Shown in pieces: positions 25,329 to 34,694 of a stretch of DNA of 64,000 nt (position 1 is its first letter; each line of letters opens with the position of its first letter). The DNA is from Myxococcales bacterium (GTDB lineage: Bacteria; Myxococcota_A; Polyangia; Polyangiales; Polyangiaceae), in contig JACPVJ010000136.1 of the NCBI GenBank assembly GCA_016191785.1, positions 1 to 64,000 on the forward strand. Reading direction: 5' to 3'. The position numbers were made by a program, and so were the translations under genes. The notes under the pieces were generated by a model that was given only the letters and a program-made list of their open reading frames with translations, was not told the DNA's origin and did not search any database.

Positions 25329-27071
25329 ATGCCCAAGCAGCGTGTCGTTCCCCCGAATGCGCTTCCGATCCCGATCATCGCCCAAGATCCGTCGATTCGC
25401 GTCGGCGGCAAGGTGCTCTTGGGCGAGGTCGAGATCCCCTACGAGGCCACGGCGCCGGGGCCTCGCGGCTCGCGCGTCTACGTGGTCGACTACGACGCCA
25501 GCGACCGGCGCCTCTACCGGCCTGCGCGCCTGCCCGCCCTCGACAGCCCGAGGGCGATCGCAGAGTACCGCGCGCGGCTCGCCGACCCGAGCGCGCTCGA
25601 GCGTGACCCGGCGCTGCACTCCGTCAACGCCTACGCCACGACCATGGCCGTGCTCGGGCGCTTCGAGCGGGCCCTGGGGCGGCGCATCGAGTGGGGCTTC
25701 GGCGGCCATCAGATCTACCTGGTTCCCCGCGCCTTCGAGGAGGCGAACGCGTTCTACTCCGAGAACGAGCACGCGCTGCTCTTCGGCTATTTGCGGGACG
25801 AGCGAAAGACGGTGTTCTCGTGCTTGTCCCACGACGCGGTGGCGCACGAGGTGGGGCATGCCTTGCTCGATGGGCTGCGCGACCGGTACACCCATGTCTC
25901 GTCGCCGGACCAGGCCGCGTTTCACGAGGCGTTCGCCGATCTCGTGGCGATCTTCTCGGTCTTCACCATGGTCCCGGTCGTGGAGCGGCTGCTTGCCCGG
26001 ACGTGGCGGAAGCCGATTGTCGCCCGGCAGCTCGACGCCGAGTGGCTGAAGCGCACACCGCTGGCGAACATGGCCGAAGAGCTCGGCCGGGTGGCGAGCG
26101 CTGCACCTCGGCGCGGCCCGCTGCGGGTCGCGCTCCGGCTGCCGCCGTCACCGGCCTACTATCGTGACCTCGAGGCCTTCGGCGAGAGCCACGCCCGCGC
26201 CGAGATCTTGGTCGCAGCGGTACTGCACGCCTTCTCGGCGATGTGGCGGCACTCGCTCTTCGGCGAAAGCACTCGGTCGCGGCGAACCGTCCCGGTCGAC
26301 GTGGTCGCCAGGGAAGGCGCGGAGCTCGCCGAACGCGTGCTGACGATGGTGATCCGCGCCATCGACTATGCGCCCGTCCAAGATCTGCAGTTTTCCGACT
26401 TCTTGGCCGCGCTGTGCACCGCCGACCGCGAGGTCTACCCGGGCGACGAGAAGTACCGTGCTCGCGAGAGCTTCACCCAGGCGTTCTCGAGCTTCGGCAT
26501 CGTCGCACCGCGACGCGGCCCGTACTGGGAGGCCCCGGACGCGTCGCTGAGCTACGACCACATCCACCCTTCCGCGCTGCGCCACGACCCGAACGAGGTG
26601 TTCCGATTCTTGTGGCAGAACCGGAAGCCGCTCGGCCTGTACGAGCCCGCCTACACGCGGGTGACCTCGGTGAGGCCCTGCATCCGGCGCGGCTCCGACG
26701 GCTTCTTGGTGAACGAGACGGTGTGCGAGTACGTGCAGTCGCTCGCGCTCTCGGTCCGCGAGCTCGGTCGCATCCGGCTCGAAGCGAGTGAGGGCGGCGG
26801 TCGCGCGAGGCTCGAGCCGCCGCCCGGGCTGGGGAAGGACGACGAGGTGACGTTGCGCGGCGGCGGAGTGGTGCTCTTCGACGAGGGCGGTCGCCTCAAG
26901 TATCACGTGCAGAATCGAATCCTCAGCCCGCGGCAGAACGAACGGCTGGCGTCCCTGGTCGCCGCGGGTCAGCTCGGGCCCGCAGCGCAGAAGGAGCGGA
27001 CCTTCGCTCGGTTGCACCTGGCAGCAGGGACCCGCTGGGCGCGCGTGCCCAGGGCTCGAAAGGTGAAGTGA
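25329..27071 (+). CDS. Gluzincin metallopeptidase, cassette partner
   Basis: A 580-residue zinc peptidase. HEVGHALLD gives the HExxH helix (His173, Glu174, His177), and FHEAFADLVAIFS about 27 residues on supplies the third ligand Glu200 and Asp204, as in thermolysin-like gluzincins (M4 group, where the spacing is about 24). There is no signal peptide or pro-domain, so it is probably cytoplasmic, which is unusual for an M4-like enzyme. The first 120 residues and the last 200 (several Arg/Glu-rich segments and a basic end) match no family I recognise. It starts 5 bases after the deaminase stop. Its TGA overlaps the next ATG by one base (TGATG), so the three genes are translationally linked. It may process a partner protein in response to a signal; that is inference. 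Confidence 0.82.
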   Translation: MPKQRVVPPNALPIPIIAQDPSIRVGGKVLLGEVEIPYEATAPGPRGSRVYVVDYDASDRRLYRPARLPALDSPRAIAEYRARLADPSALERDPALHSVNAYATTMAVLGRFERALGRRIEWGFGGHQIYLVPRAFEEANAFYSENEHALLFGYLRDERKTVFSCLSHDAVAHEVGHALLDGLRDRYTHVSSPDQAAFHEAFADLVAIFSVFTMVPVVERLLARTWRKPIVARQLDAEWLKRTPLANMAEELGRVASAAPRRGPLRVALRLPPSPAYYRDLEAFGESHARAEILVAAVLHAFSAMWRHSLFGESTRSRRTVPVDVVAREGAELAERVLTMVIRAIDYAPVQDLQFSDFLAALCTADREVYPGDEKYRARESFTQAFSSFGIVAPRRGPYWEAPDASLSYDHIHPSALRHDPNEVFRFLWQNRKPLGLYEPAYTRVTSVRPCIRRGSDGFLVNETVCEYVQSLALSVRELGRIRLEASEGGGRARLEPPPGLGKDDEVTLRGGGVVLFDEGGRLKYHVQNRILSPRQNERLASLVAAGQLGPAAQKERTFARLHLAAGTRWARVPRARKVK

Positions 27072-28381
27072 TGGCCAGCAAAGGTCCGGTGAGCGCCAAG
27101 CTCTGGGTCTACGACGTCGGCTTCGGCGACTGCCTTTTGCTCGAGCTCGAGTACGCGGCAACGACGCGCTTCGTGCTGTTCGACTTCGGCACCAAGGGTC
27201 TGCCGCCCCGCGCCAGTGCGGGCCACATGAAGCAAATCGGGGCCGCGATCGGGAAGAAGCTCTCGGGGGGCGAGCTCGCTGCGGTGGTGGCGACTCACCG
27301 ACACCGCGACCACGTCTCGAGCTTCGAGCTGATCCCGGGGCTGGCGCCCCGCACCGTGGTGCAACCGTGGGTGGACCAACCGTCGGCGAAGCACGACTGG
27401 ACCGGACCCGGACGGGGCGTCCAGCTGCGCGCTGTCCGCGACCCGCTGGGCTTCATGCCGGCGACCCTCAGGGCGGCCCAGTCGTCGTCCCAGCACGCCC
27501 TCGCCGTCCTCGGTGAGGGGCACTCGCTGGCGGCAGCGGCCAAGAACAACTCCGCAAACCCGCGGGCCCTCGCGTTTCTGAAGAAGCTCTGCCCGCCGTC
27601 GCGTCACGACTACGTCTGGGCCGGCGGGCGGGCGAAGAACCTCGAGCGAGCGTTGCCCGGCGTGCAGATCAGGGTGCTGGGGCCGCCCACCGTCAAGCAG
27701 GTCGCGACCCTCTTGCGCGCGCCCCGGCGCAGTGCTCGGGACACCGCCGAGCACTGGCTGTGGCTCGCCGGGCTCACCGACGAAGCGACGTTCTGGCGTC
27801 GCGCCGAGCTCGCCATGGCCTCGAGCGCGGCTGCGCGGCAAGGGCAGGGCCGGGCCCTGTTCCCCCGCGCGCCGTCGCGGCGCACTGTCCCGCCCGAGGT
27901 GCGATGGCTGGTCGAACGGATGGGCCGCGAGCGTCGCGACGCGGCTTCTGCGCTGGTGCAGGCCGTCGACTCGGCGCTGAACAACACCAGCGTGATCTTG
28001 CTGCTGACGATCGGCAAGACCCGCCTCTTGTTCTCGGGCGATGCCGAGGTCGAAGCGTGGCGGTGGGCGCTCGAAGAGGCGCCGAATCACAGGCAGACGC
28101 GCGCGGCGGTGCGCGAGACCGACCTCTACAAGGTGGGCCACCATGGAAGCTGGAACGCGACGCCCCACGCCACCCTTTGGCCGGTCTTCGGCAAGACAGG
28201 GGGCCCGAGGCGGAGCGGGCGCATGGTCAGCGTGCTCTCGACCAAGCCGGGAACTCACCCCAACGTTCCCGCAGCCGCGCTCGAGAAAGAGCTGAAGCAG
28301 AGCACGAAGCACTACTGCACCCGAGCGCGGCGACCGGCGGGTCAGCACTGCGTCGAGGTGCCGATCCGTCTGCGCAAGTGA
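27071..28381 (+). CDS. Metallo-beta-lactamase-fold hydrolase, ComEC-type, cassette partner
   Basis: A 436-residue MBL-fold protein. The first metal motif is THRHRDH (His76, His78, Asp80, His81), preceded by LWVYDVGFGDCLLLE. A later strand has FSGDAEVEAW, and KVGHHGSWNATPHA is the KVGHHGS motif of the ComEC/Rec2 competence branch and other DNA-acting MBL hydrolases. There are no membrane segments. The middle of the protein (about 100-300) contains an insertion unlike ComEC. As third gene of the cassette it starts within the metallopeptidase stop (ATG 27071). The most natural reading of the motif set is a nuclease or phosphodiesterase. It could act on nucleotides made or altered by the deaminase, but a direct link is not shown. 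Confidence 0.85.
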   Translation: MASKGPVSAKLWVYDVGFGDCLLLELEYAATTRFVLFDFGTKGLPPRASAGHMKQIGAAIGKKLSGGELAAVVATHRHRDHVSSFELIPGLAPRTVVQPWVDQPSAKHDWTGPGRGVQLRAVRDPLGFMPATLRAAQSSSQHALAVLGEGHSLAAAAKNNSANPRALAFLKKLCPPSRHDYVWAGGRAKNLERALPGVQIRVLGPPTVKQVATLLRAPRRSARDTAEHWLWLAGLTDEATFWRRAELAMASSAAARQGQGRALFPRAPSRRTVPPEVRWLVERMGRERRDAASALVQAVDSALNNTSVILLLTIGKTRLLFSGDAEVEAWRWALEEAPNHRQTRAAVRETDLYKVGHHGSWNATPHATLWPVFGKTGGPRRSGRMVSVLSTKPGTHPNVPAAALEKELKQSTKHYCTRARRPAGQHCVEVPIRLRK

Positions 28382-28421
28382 AGGGGTGCGCCAGTCAAGC
28401 GTCGGGACAACTCGCCCGCGG

Positions 28422-28796
28422 CTAGATCCCGAGCACCCTGACCGACGGGAAGTGGCGTCGGAGCTTCTCGAGATCCTCGACGTCGCTCGAGTACACGACG
28501 TCTCCGCGCGAAGCGGCGGACGCCATCACGACGGCGTCCACCAGCGTGGCCCCGGAGACCTGCGCCAGCGCTTCGCCGGCGCGCCTGGCCAGGGCCTCGG
28601 TCAGCGGCTCGACGTCCACACTCTGCAGGATGAGCTCCCGCAGGTCCGTGCGGCCGCGCCACCACTCTGCGATCACGTCGGCCGGAACAGTGATGGGTTG
28701 GTCCTTGGCGAGCGCATGCTCGACCACCTCCCTCATCCGCTGCCTGCGGCGTTCGAGCGCGATGAGCGCGCCCGTGTCGAAGGTCAGGCCGATCAC
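28422..28796 (-). CDS. PIN-domain toxin (VapC-like), module 1
   Basis: A 124-residue PIN-domain ribonuclease. Acidic residues of the fold are in place: Asp7 (LTFDTGALIALE), Glu44 (VPADVIAEWWRG), Asp87 (LVDAVVMASA) and the SSDVEDLEKL segment (Asp105, Asp108). Such toxins cleave specific RNAs and are held in check by the adjacent antitoxin. GTG 28796 is the start: AGGAGG precedes it and it overlaps the antitoxin stop (GTGA). Length is typical for VapC. It lies just downstream of the deaminase cassette but on the opposite strand, so it is a separate unit. Confidence 0.88.
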   Translation of the reverse strand: MIGLTFDTGALIALERRRQRMREVVEHALAKDQPITVPADVIAEWWRGRTDLRELILQSVDVEPLTEALARRAGEALAQVSGATLVDAVVMASAASRGDVVYSSDVEDLEKLRRHFPSVRVLGI

Positions 28797-29074
28797 GCTG
28801 CCCTCCTGGGCTTCCTTCGGGTGCGAGGGCGTGACGCGCCGGCTTGCTCTCGGTCGAGCTCCGCTGCGGTCTCGGGCGTGAGTGTCGGGCCGCCGAGCGC
28901 GGCGATCAGGCCGCGCCGGGCTTCGCACTGTCGGATCCACCGGGCCGCATCCGCGAACGCGGCCGAGAGATTCCCCCCGTAGGACTCCACTGCCCGTCGC
29001 CGGAGCGCGGCAACGTCGTCCTTGTCGAGCGACACACTGACCTTGACCGTCCGACCGGCTCGTTTCCGTGCCAT
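28793..29074 (-). CDS. Ribbon-helix-helix antitoxin, module 1
   Basis: A 93-residue partner of the PIN toxin. The N-terminal 50 residues are a ribbon-helix-helix DNA-binding domain (VKVSVSLDKDDVAALRRRA, then YGGNLSAAFADAARWI), with a flexible Pro/Arg-rich C-terminus ending KPRRAA that probably wraps the toxin. ATG 29074 is preferred over the upstream in-frame codon because the RHH strand then begins at the usual distance. It ends in GTGA overlap with the toxin. The 5' flank (29075-29169) contains the small palindrome GGGTATCCC near 29090, a possible operator. Autoregulation is the family norm. Confidence 0.82.
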   Translation of the reverse strand: MARKRAGRTVKVSVSLDKDDVAALRRRAVESYGGNLSAAFADAARWIRQCEARRGLIAALGGPTLTPETAAELDREQAGASRPRTRRKPRRAA

Positions 29075-29169
29075 TGCCCTACCAGGGTATCCCACCGCTG
29101 ACGAGGGCGCCAGCGGCGCGCATCGCGCAGATCTGGTCTTCCGGGTCGCCCGGCGGTAGCACCGACGAA

Positions 29170-30000
29170 ATGAAGCGCCTTCGAGATCGCGTCGCCGTGG
29201 TGACGGGTGCAGCCAGCGGGATCGGTCGCGCCACCGCGCTCTGCCTGGCCGATCGGGGCGCGCACCTGGCGCTGGTCGACGTCGACGACCGCGGCCTCGG
29301 CGAGGTCCGCGCCGAGGTCGAGCGTCGCGGTCGCCGCGCCAGCGTGCACGACTGCGACGTCGCGGACCGCGCCCGGATGGAAGCGCTGGCGGCAGACGTC
29401 GAGCGCGAACACGGCGGCGTCGAGATCTTGGTGAACAACGCGGGCGTGGGCGTGGCCGCGAGCTTCGAAGAGCAGTCCCTCGAGGACTTCCACTGGCTGA
29501 TTGGCATCAACTTCTGGGGAGTGGTGCACGGCTGCAAGTTCTTCCTGCCGCTGCTCCGCCGGGCCGACGAGGCGCACATCGTCAACCTCTCGAGCGTGTT
29601 CGGCATCCTGGGAATGCCGCTCAACTCGGCCTACTGCGCCAGCAAATTCGCGGTGGCCGGGCTGAGCGAGAGCCTGCGGGCCGAGCTCTCGGACACGGCC
29701 ATCGGTATCACCTCGGTCCACCCGGGCGGCATCGCGACCAACATCGCGGCCTCTGCGCGCTTCCGCGGGGGCCCCGAGGCCGAGGCCCTTCGCGCCCGCG
29801 CCGTGCGAAGCTTCGCGCGCATGATGCCCCCCGCCGAAGCCGCACGAGCCATCGTGCGCGGGATCGAGCGGGGCTCGCCCCGGGTGCTGATCACGCGCGA
29901 GGCGTACCTGATCGACGCCGCCAAGCGCGCCGCCCCGGCCTGGGCGTCGCAGCTGGTCGCCCGCGGCTGGCGGGGGTTCTTGCCCAAGCTGATGAAGTGA
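29170..30000 (+). CDS. Short-chain dehydrogenase/reductase
   Basis: A 276-residue SDR. The Rossmann motif VVTGAASGIGRATAL (TGxxxGxG) is at residues 10-24; LVDVDD gives the adenine-ribose acidic residue, NNAGVGV the structural motif, LSS the active-site Ser and YCASK the catalytic Tyr-x3-Lys. SFARMMPPAEAARAIVRGIERG and RVLITREAYLIDAAKR in the C-terminal third are typical of long-chain or lipid-associated SDRs (DltE/HSD-like), and NAD(H) preference is suggested by the Asp at the end of strand 2. ATG 29170 lacks a good SD. It is alone between the VapBC-like module and a convergent secreted protein. Substrate unknown. Confidence 0.88.
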   Translation: MKRLRDRVAVVTGAASGIGRATALCLADRGAHLALVDVDDRGLGEVRAEVERRGRRASVHDCDVADRARMEALAADVEREHGGVEILVNNAGVGVAASFEEQSLEDFHWLIGINFWGVVHGCKFFLPLLRRADEAHIVNLSSVFGILGMPLNSAYCASKFAVAGLSESLRAELSDTAIGITSVHPGGIATNIAASARFRGGPEAEALRARAVRSFARMMPPAEAARAIVRGIERGSPRVLITREAYLIDAAKRAAPAWASQLVARGWRGFLPKLMK

Positions 30001-30004
30001 GAGC

Positions 30005-30655
30005 TCAGAACTGCCCGGCGACGGCCATGCCGTACCCGGCGCGACCCATCGGCGTGGGGGCCGCCATCACCTGGGTGCGCTCGGGCTTCTTCGGCCCCCC
30101 CGACGACGCGCCGATGATCATCAGCACCGCGCCGCTGGCCTGGAGCACGCCGTCGAGCACCAGCATGCCGCGGATCAGCGGCTCGGCCACGCACTTGCCG
30201 ACGTCGCTGTCGAACTCCTTCTTGTCCTCGCTGTCGGCGCACGGATCGCGGCGCCCCGAGAGCGACAGCCACGGACCGCCGACCGGGACCGCGAGCCAGC
30301 CGCTGCCGTTGTCGAAGCTCTCGGACGCTCCGATCCCGAGGCCCGTCGCATACGGCAGGCCCACCATCACCGCTCCGATCAAGGTGAGCGTGGAAGAGGC
30401 GCTCGTTGGCTCCTCACGCGGCGCATCGTGCATCGGCGGCGCGTAGGTGGGCGAGGGGGTCATGGCGAAGCTGGGCGCGTACTGAGCAGGGACGACGAAG
30501 CCCGATTCGACCGGGGGGGCCGGCGCCGTGGCCGGCGGTGGCGCGGCGGTGGGCGGCGCCGGCTTCTGCGAGAGGTCCGGGAAGGACGCGGACGACTGCG
30601 CCAGCGCGCTTCCACTAACTAGCAAGATCGCGAGAGACAGGACGAGCTTGGCCAT
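30005..30655 (-). CDS. Exported Pro-rich protein with hydrophobic C-terminal half
   Basis: A 216-residue protein of unknown function. A signal peptide (LVLSLAILLVSGSALA, cleaved near residue 19) is followed by a Pro/Ala-rich linker (about 28-85), then two hydrophobic Gly-rich segments (TLTLIGAVMVGLPYATGLGIG and LVLDGVLQASGAVLMIIGAS) around a polar loop with two Cys (DPCAD, GKCVAE). That layout suggests a hairpin of two membrane segments in the cell envelope. It converges on the SDR gene with a 4-base gap. The type is frequent in Polyangiales genomes but has no named function that I know. Confidence 0.75.
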   Translation of the reverse strand: MAKLVLSLAILLVSGSALAQSSASFPDLSQKPAPPTAAPPPATAPAPPVESGFVVPAQYAPSFAMTPSPTYAPPMHDAPREEPTSASSTLTLIGAVMVGLPYATGLGIGASESFDNGSGWLAVPVGGPWLSLSGRRDPCADSEDKKEFDSDVGKCVAEPLIRGMLVLDGVLQASGAVLMIIGASSGGPKKPERTQVMAAPTPMGRAGYGMAVAGQF

Positions 30656-30752
30656 GGCCTGGGAGGTAGAGCACGTTCCGTGCCGCCGACCTCGCGGCGT
30701 AACGCATGGAAATCAGCGGTGTGCCACCCTGCGCTGTGCCACCCGTCGGGCC

Positions 30753-31607
30753 TCAGAGGCACTTGCCCGGGGCGTCAGCCATGCCGCACAGCGCCCCGCA
30801 CGGGCAGATGGACGCGCCGCTGCACTTGGTGCCCTTGGGGCACTCCAGATCCGACCAGCAGGCGCCCGGAACGGGCTTCTTGCAAACGCCTTCGCCGCAG
30901 ACGTACCCGGGGCCGCACTCGAACGTCGAGTTGCAGCATAGCGACGGCGGCGGCGGGACTCCTTCGCACCAACCCATCTGACCCCCGCAGGCGCACACGG
31001 CGCCGCACGGGCACACGCACGCACCGCCACAGCTGGTGCCCTTCGTGCAGTCCTTGTCGCTCCAGCATTGCCCCGGCGGAGGCTTCATCTCGCAGTTTCC
31101 GCCCACGCACACCATGGGCACGTTGGGCTTCTGCGGGCACTCGGCGTCGGTCGTGCAGCAACCTGGCGCGTTCGAGCACGTGCCGAGCTTGTCGGCCATC
31201 GCGCAGTCTGCTCCGCAGGGACAAACCGACGCGCCGAGGCAGACCGAGCCGGGCCCGCCGCAGTCCTGGTTCGACCAGCACATTCCGGGTGGCGGGGCGT
31301 CTTTGCACACGCCGTTCACGCACTGAAGCTCGTCGCCCCAGGTCTTGCAGTCGTACTTGGTGCCGGGCGAGCAACAGCCGGGCGCACCCGCCGCGCCTGC
31401 CGTGCCGGCGCTGCCTGCGACGCCGCCGAATCCGGCTGCGCCGCCGGCCCCGCCGCCGCTGCTGCCCCCACTGCCGCTGCCGCCCCCCGCGCCGCCCCCC
31501 GCGCTGCCAGCCTTGCCGCCGGTGTTGGATCCATCGCTGGTGGTCGAGCCTCCGCAACCCACCAAAGCCAAACCCGAGAGCAACAAGATCGAGGTCGAGA
31601 AGCGCAT
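30753..31607 (-). CDS. Cys-rich lipoprotein with three repeated Cys modules
   Basis: A 284-residue surface or periplasmic lipoprotein. The signal peptide ends in ALVGC, followed by a Gly/Ser/Ala tether of about 50 residues. The rest holds three copies of a Cys module beginning PGxCWS and ending in a CPCGA...C element: PPGMCWSNQDC with ASVCPCGADCAM, PPGQCWSDKDC with ACVCPCGAVCAC, and VPGACWSDLEC with ASICPCGALCGM. They alternate with CCTTDAEC and CCNSTFEC elements. The paired Cys imply disulfide-knotted repeats and an oxidising, extracytoplasmic location. Start ATG 31607 is set by the signal peptide; the longer frame upstream is spurious. Function unknown, probably adhesion or surface binding. 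Confidence 0.8.
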   Translation of the reverse strand: MRFSTSILLLSGLALVGCGGSTTSDGSNTGGKAGSAGGGAGGGSGSGGSSGGGAGGAAGFGGVAGSAGTAGAAGAPGCCSPGTKYDCKTWGDELQCVNGVCKDAPPPGMCWSNQDCGGPGSVCLGASVCPCGADCAMADKLGTCSNAPGCCTTDAECPQKPNVPMVCVGGNCEMKPPPGQCWSDKDCTKGTSCGGACVCPCGAVCACGGQMGWCEGVPPPPSLCCNSTFECGPGYVCGEGVCKKPVPGACWSDLECPKGTKCSGASICPCGALCGMADAPGKCL

Positions 31608-31704
31608 GACGACCGACTGTGCAGGGTCCGTGCCAGCACGAAGGCCCGCCGGCAGTCGGATCGTCGGCTCGGGTTGTGCCAAACCACGACCGGCGGATCC
31701 GGCC

Positions 31705-32844
31705 TCAACGCACCAGGCCGAACCACGCGCCGCCGCAGGCCAGCGCGAAGGCCAGCGGCGCCGCCGCGAGCCCGAAGACGGCGGTGACCGGCGCGGCGAG
31801 CGAAGCGAGCAGCACCGCCGCGACGATCGCCACGCCGGCACCCATCGCCGGCTCGAGCACGCTGTGCGCCGCGCTGGCCCGGGCGACCAGGTAGCCCGCG
31901 ACGGGAAAGCCTGCGAAGGTGGCCGCGCCCAGCAGCACCAGGGGGCCGCTCGAGCGCACGTCGCTCTCGTCGGCCAGCGCGAAGTCGATGCCGATCACGT
32001 GGCCGACGTACACGGCGCCGACCAGCGCGACCAACACCACGCCCAGGGTGACCAGCGCGCCGATCGCGATCCAGTGCAGCATCAGCGGACGCTCCGGGCG
32101 AGTCAGGGCCCGCCGCATCGAGCGCAGCGAGGGCGGCTCGGGCATGCTCGAGAGCAGGCGCGACGGCCGAGAGTCCGTCCTGGGCGCGACGTCGCGAAGG
32201 CCGACCCAGCTCAGCCCGGCCATGGTCAAGAACATCGGCACGGCCAGGACAAGGACGCCGGGGCCGCGGCCGAAGACGATGTGGTCGTAGAGTCCATGCA
32301 GCGCCACGGACGAGAACCACGCGATGACGAACCAGCGGCCACGGGTCATCCGTTGCGAGCCCAGCGCGTAGCCCCAGAGCCCCGCCAGGAAGGGGTGCGC
32401 GAGCATGCCGATCAAGAGGCGCACGACGAGCAAGCCCGAAGGCGGCTCGGCGAGCGAGATGCTCACGCTCTCGCCCGCGGCGAACCCCGCGCCGGCGCAC
32501 GCCGCGAACATCAACCCGAGCCGCGGCGAGCGCAGCGCGCGCATGCTGTACAGCGGCCACACGACCAGCACCTTCAGGCCTTCTTCCAGCGGCGCCGCCA
32601 GGAGGAAGGTGGCCAAGAGCGCCCCGGTCGTCCCCGCGCGGGAGGCGTCGAAGCTGAGCTGGGCGACGCCGAGCACCCAGCGTTCGACCCACCCGGCGCC
32701 GAAGCCCGCCAGCGCCGAAAGCACCACCACCAGTGAGGTGCGCCGTCGCGACACGTGGCCGAGCAGGTCGACCCGACGCCAGACTACGAACGCGATCGTC
32801 AGCGGGACGATGGCGGTCAGAACGACGACGAGCGCTCGCGGCAC
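31705..32844 (-). CDS. PrsW-family intramembrane protease
   Basis: A 379-residue polytopic membrane protein with about eight to ten hydrophobic segments. The PrsW/CPBP-superfamily metal and Glu motifs are seen: APLEEGLKVLVVWPLY (EExxK), FAAGESVSISLA and ALHGLYDHIVF (His ligand). PrsW cleaves anti-sigma factors and other membrane substrates. Here a long C-terminal membrane region (about 230-379) extends beyond the catalytic core, and there is no adjacent anti-sigma gene. It sits between secreted-protein genes. The active-site assignment is by family resemblance; the substrate is unknown. Confidence 0.82.
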   Translation of the reverse strand: MPRALVVVLTAIVPLTIAFVVWRRVDLLGHVSRRRTSLVVVLSALAGFGAGWVERWVLGVAQLSFDASRAGTTGALLATFLLAAPLEEGLKVLVVWPLYSMRALRSPRLGLMFAACAGAGFAAGESVSISLAEPPSGLLVVRLLIGMLAHPFLAGLWGYALGSQRMTRGRWFVIAWFSSVALHGLYDHIVFGRGPGVLVLAVPMFLTMAGLSWVGLRDVAPRTDSRPSRLLSSMPEPPSLRSMRRALTRPERPLMLHWIAIGALVTLGVVLVALVGAVYVGHVIGIDFALADESDVRSSGPLVLLGAATFAGFPVAGYLVARASAAHSVLEPAMGAGVAIVAAVLLASLAAPVTAVFGLAAAPLAFALACGGAWFGLVR

Positions 32845-32859
32845 GCTGGGCCGCTCCGA

Positions 32860-33705
<846 letters not shown>

Positions 33706-33730
33706 CGAGCCAGAGACTAGCCCCAGCGGC

Positions 33731-34606
33731 TCAATTTCGCCAGCGAACGACCCGCGCCGGGAGCGACCGCTCGCCGATCTCGCTGCACAGCGCCTCGGTC
33801 AGGCCGCGGTCGGCGCCGTGCCACGCGAGCGCTTCGACCTGCTCGAACAGCTTCGCGTCGCGACGCAGCGTGGCCAGAGTCTTGTACAGCATCGCCTCGT
33901 CTCGGCGGCTCGAAAGCTCCCGTGCGAGTGACGCCGCGCCGCGCACCGTCACCTCCCAGCGCGCGCTGTCGTCCGGGATGCGCTCGATGCTGCCGTAGTG
34001 GGCCAGCACCGTCGCCGTCGAGCGGGCGCCCCAGCGTGGGATCCCCGGGATGCCGTCGGCGTCGTCCCCCACCAGGCCCAGGAAGTCCGGGATGGCGCTC
34101 GGGGGCACGCCGAAGCGCTCGCGCACGCCCGCTTCGTCGAGCATGCGCTTCCGGGCGCGATCGAAACAGACCACGCGCTCGCCCAGCACACACTGCGCGA
34201 GGTCCTTGTCCGGCGAGCAGATCACGACGCGCTCGACCCGTGGGTCGGCGGCCAGCGCGTGAGCCGCGCTCGCGAGGGCGTCATCGGCCTCGAGCTCGGC
34301 CATCGGCCAGACCACCACGCCCAGCGCCGTGGCCGCGCGCTCTGCCAGCTCGAACTGCGCCAGCAGATCCGGCTCGATGCCCTCGCCGGTCTTGTACCCG
34401 GCGAAGAGCTGGTTGCGGAAAGACTCGATCACGTGATCGAACGCGCACGCGACGTGGGTGACGCCCTCGTCGCGCAAGAGCGCGTGCAGGCTGGACAGAA
34501 GGCCCCGCGTCGCGCCGACCTCTCGCCCCCGCGCGTCGCGCGCTCCGGGCGAGCCGAACCACGCTCGGAACAGCTCGTAGGTGCCGTCGATCAGGTGAAC
34601 CTGCAT
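33731..34606 (-). CDS. 5'-3' exonuclease (FEN/PIN superfamily)
   Basis: A 291-residue nuclease like the small domain of DNA polymerase I. Metal-binding acidic clusters are present: LIDGTYELFR (Asp near residue 7), ACAFDHVIESFRNQL, ELEADDALAS, ICSPDKDLAQ and LVGDDADGIPGIPRWG, with the helix-hairpin-helix region following (GIPGIPRWGARSTATVLAHYG). It removes RNA primers or flaps in replication and repair. It is stand-alone, without a polymerase domain. ATG 34606 is the start; the frame is open through to 35260 but that part overlaps the neighbouring lipoprotein. SD AGGG is 3 to 6 bases upstream. Confidence 0.9.
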   Translation of the reverse strand: MQVHLIDGTYELFRAWFGSPGARDARGREVGATRGLLSSLHALLRDEGVTHVACAFDHVIESFRNQLFAGYKTGEGIEPDLLAQFELAERAATALGVVVWPMAELEADDALASAAHALAADPRVERVVICSPDKDLAQCVLGERVVCFDRARKRMLDEAGVRERFGVPPSAIPDFLGLVGDDADGIPGIPRWGARSTATVLAHYGSIERIPDDSARWEVTVRGAASLARELSSRRDEAMLYKTLATLRRDAKLFEQVEALAWHGADRGLTEALCSEIGERSLPARVVRWRN

Positions 34607-34694
34607 GGCCCTAGGGTCTACGACACAAACCCCCTCCCAGACGATCAGGCCTTGCGCCCGCCGGGCGGGCGGTGGAACATCGCGGCACTTCGTC

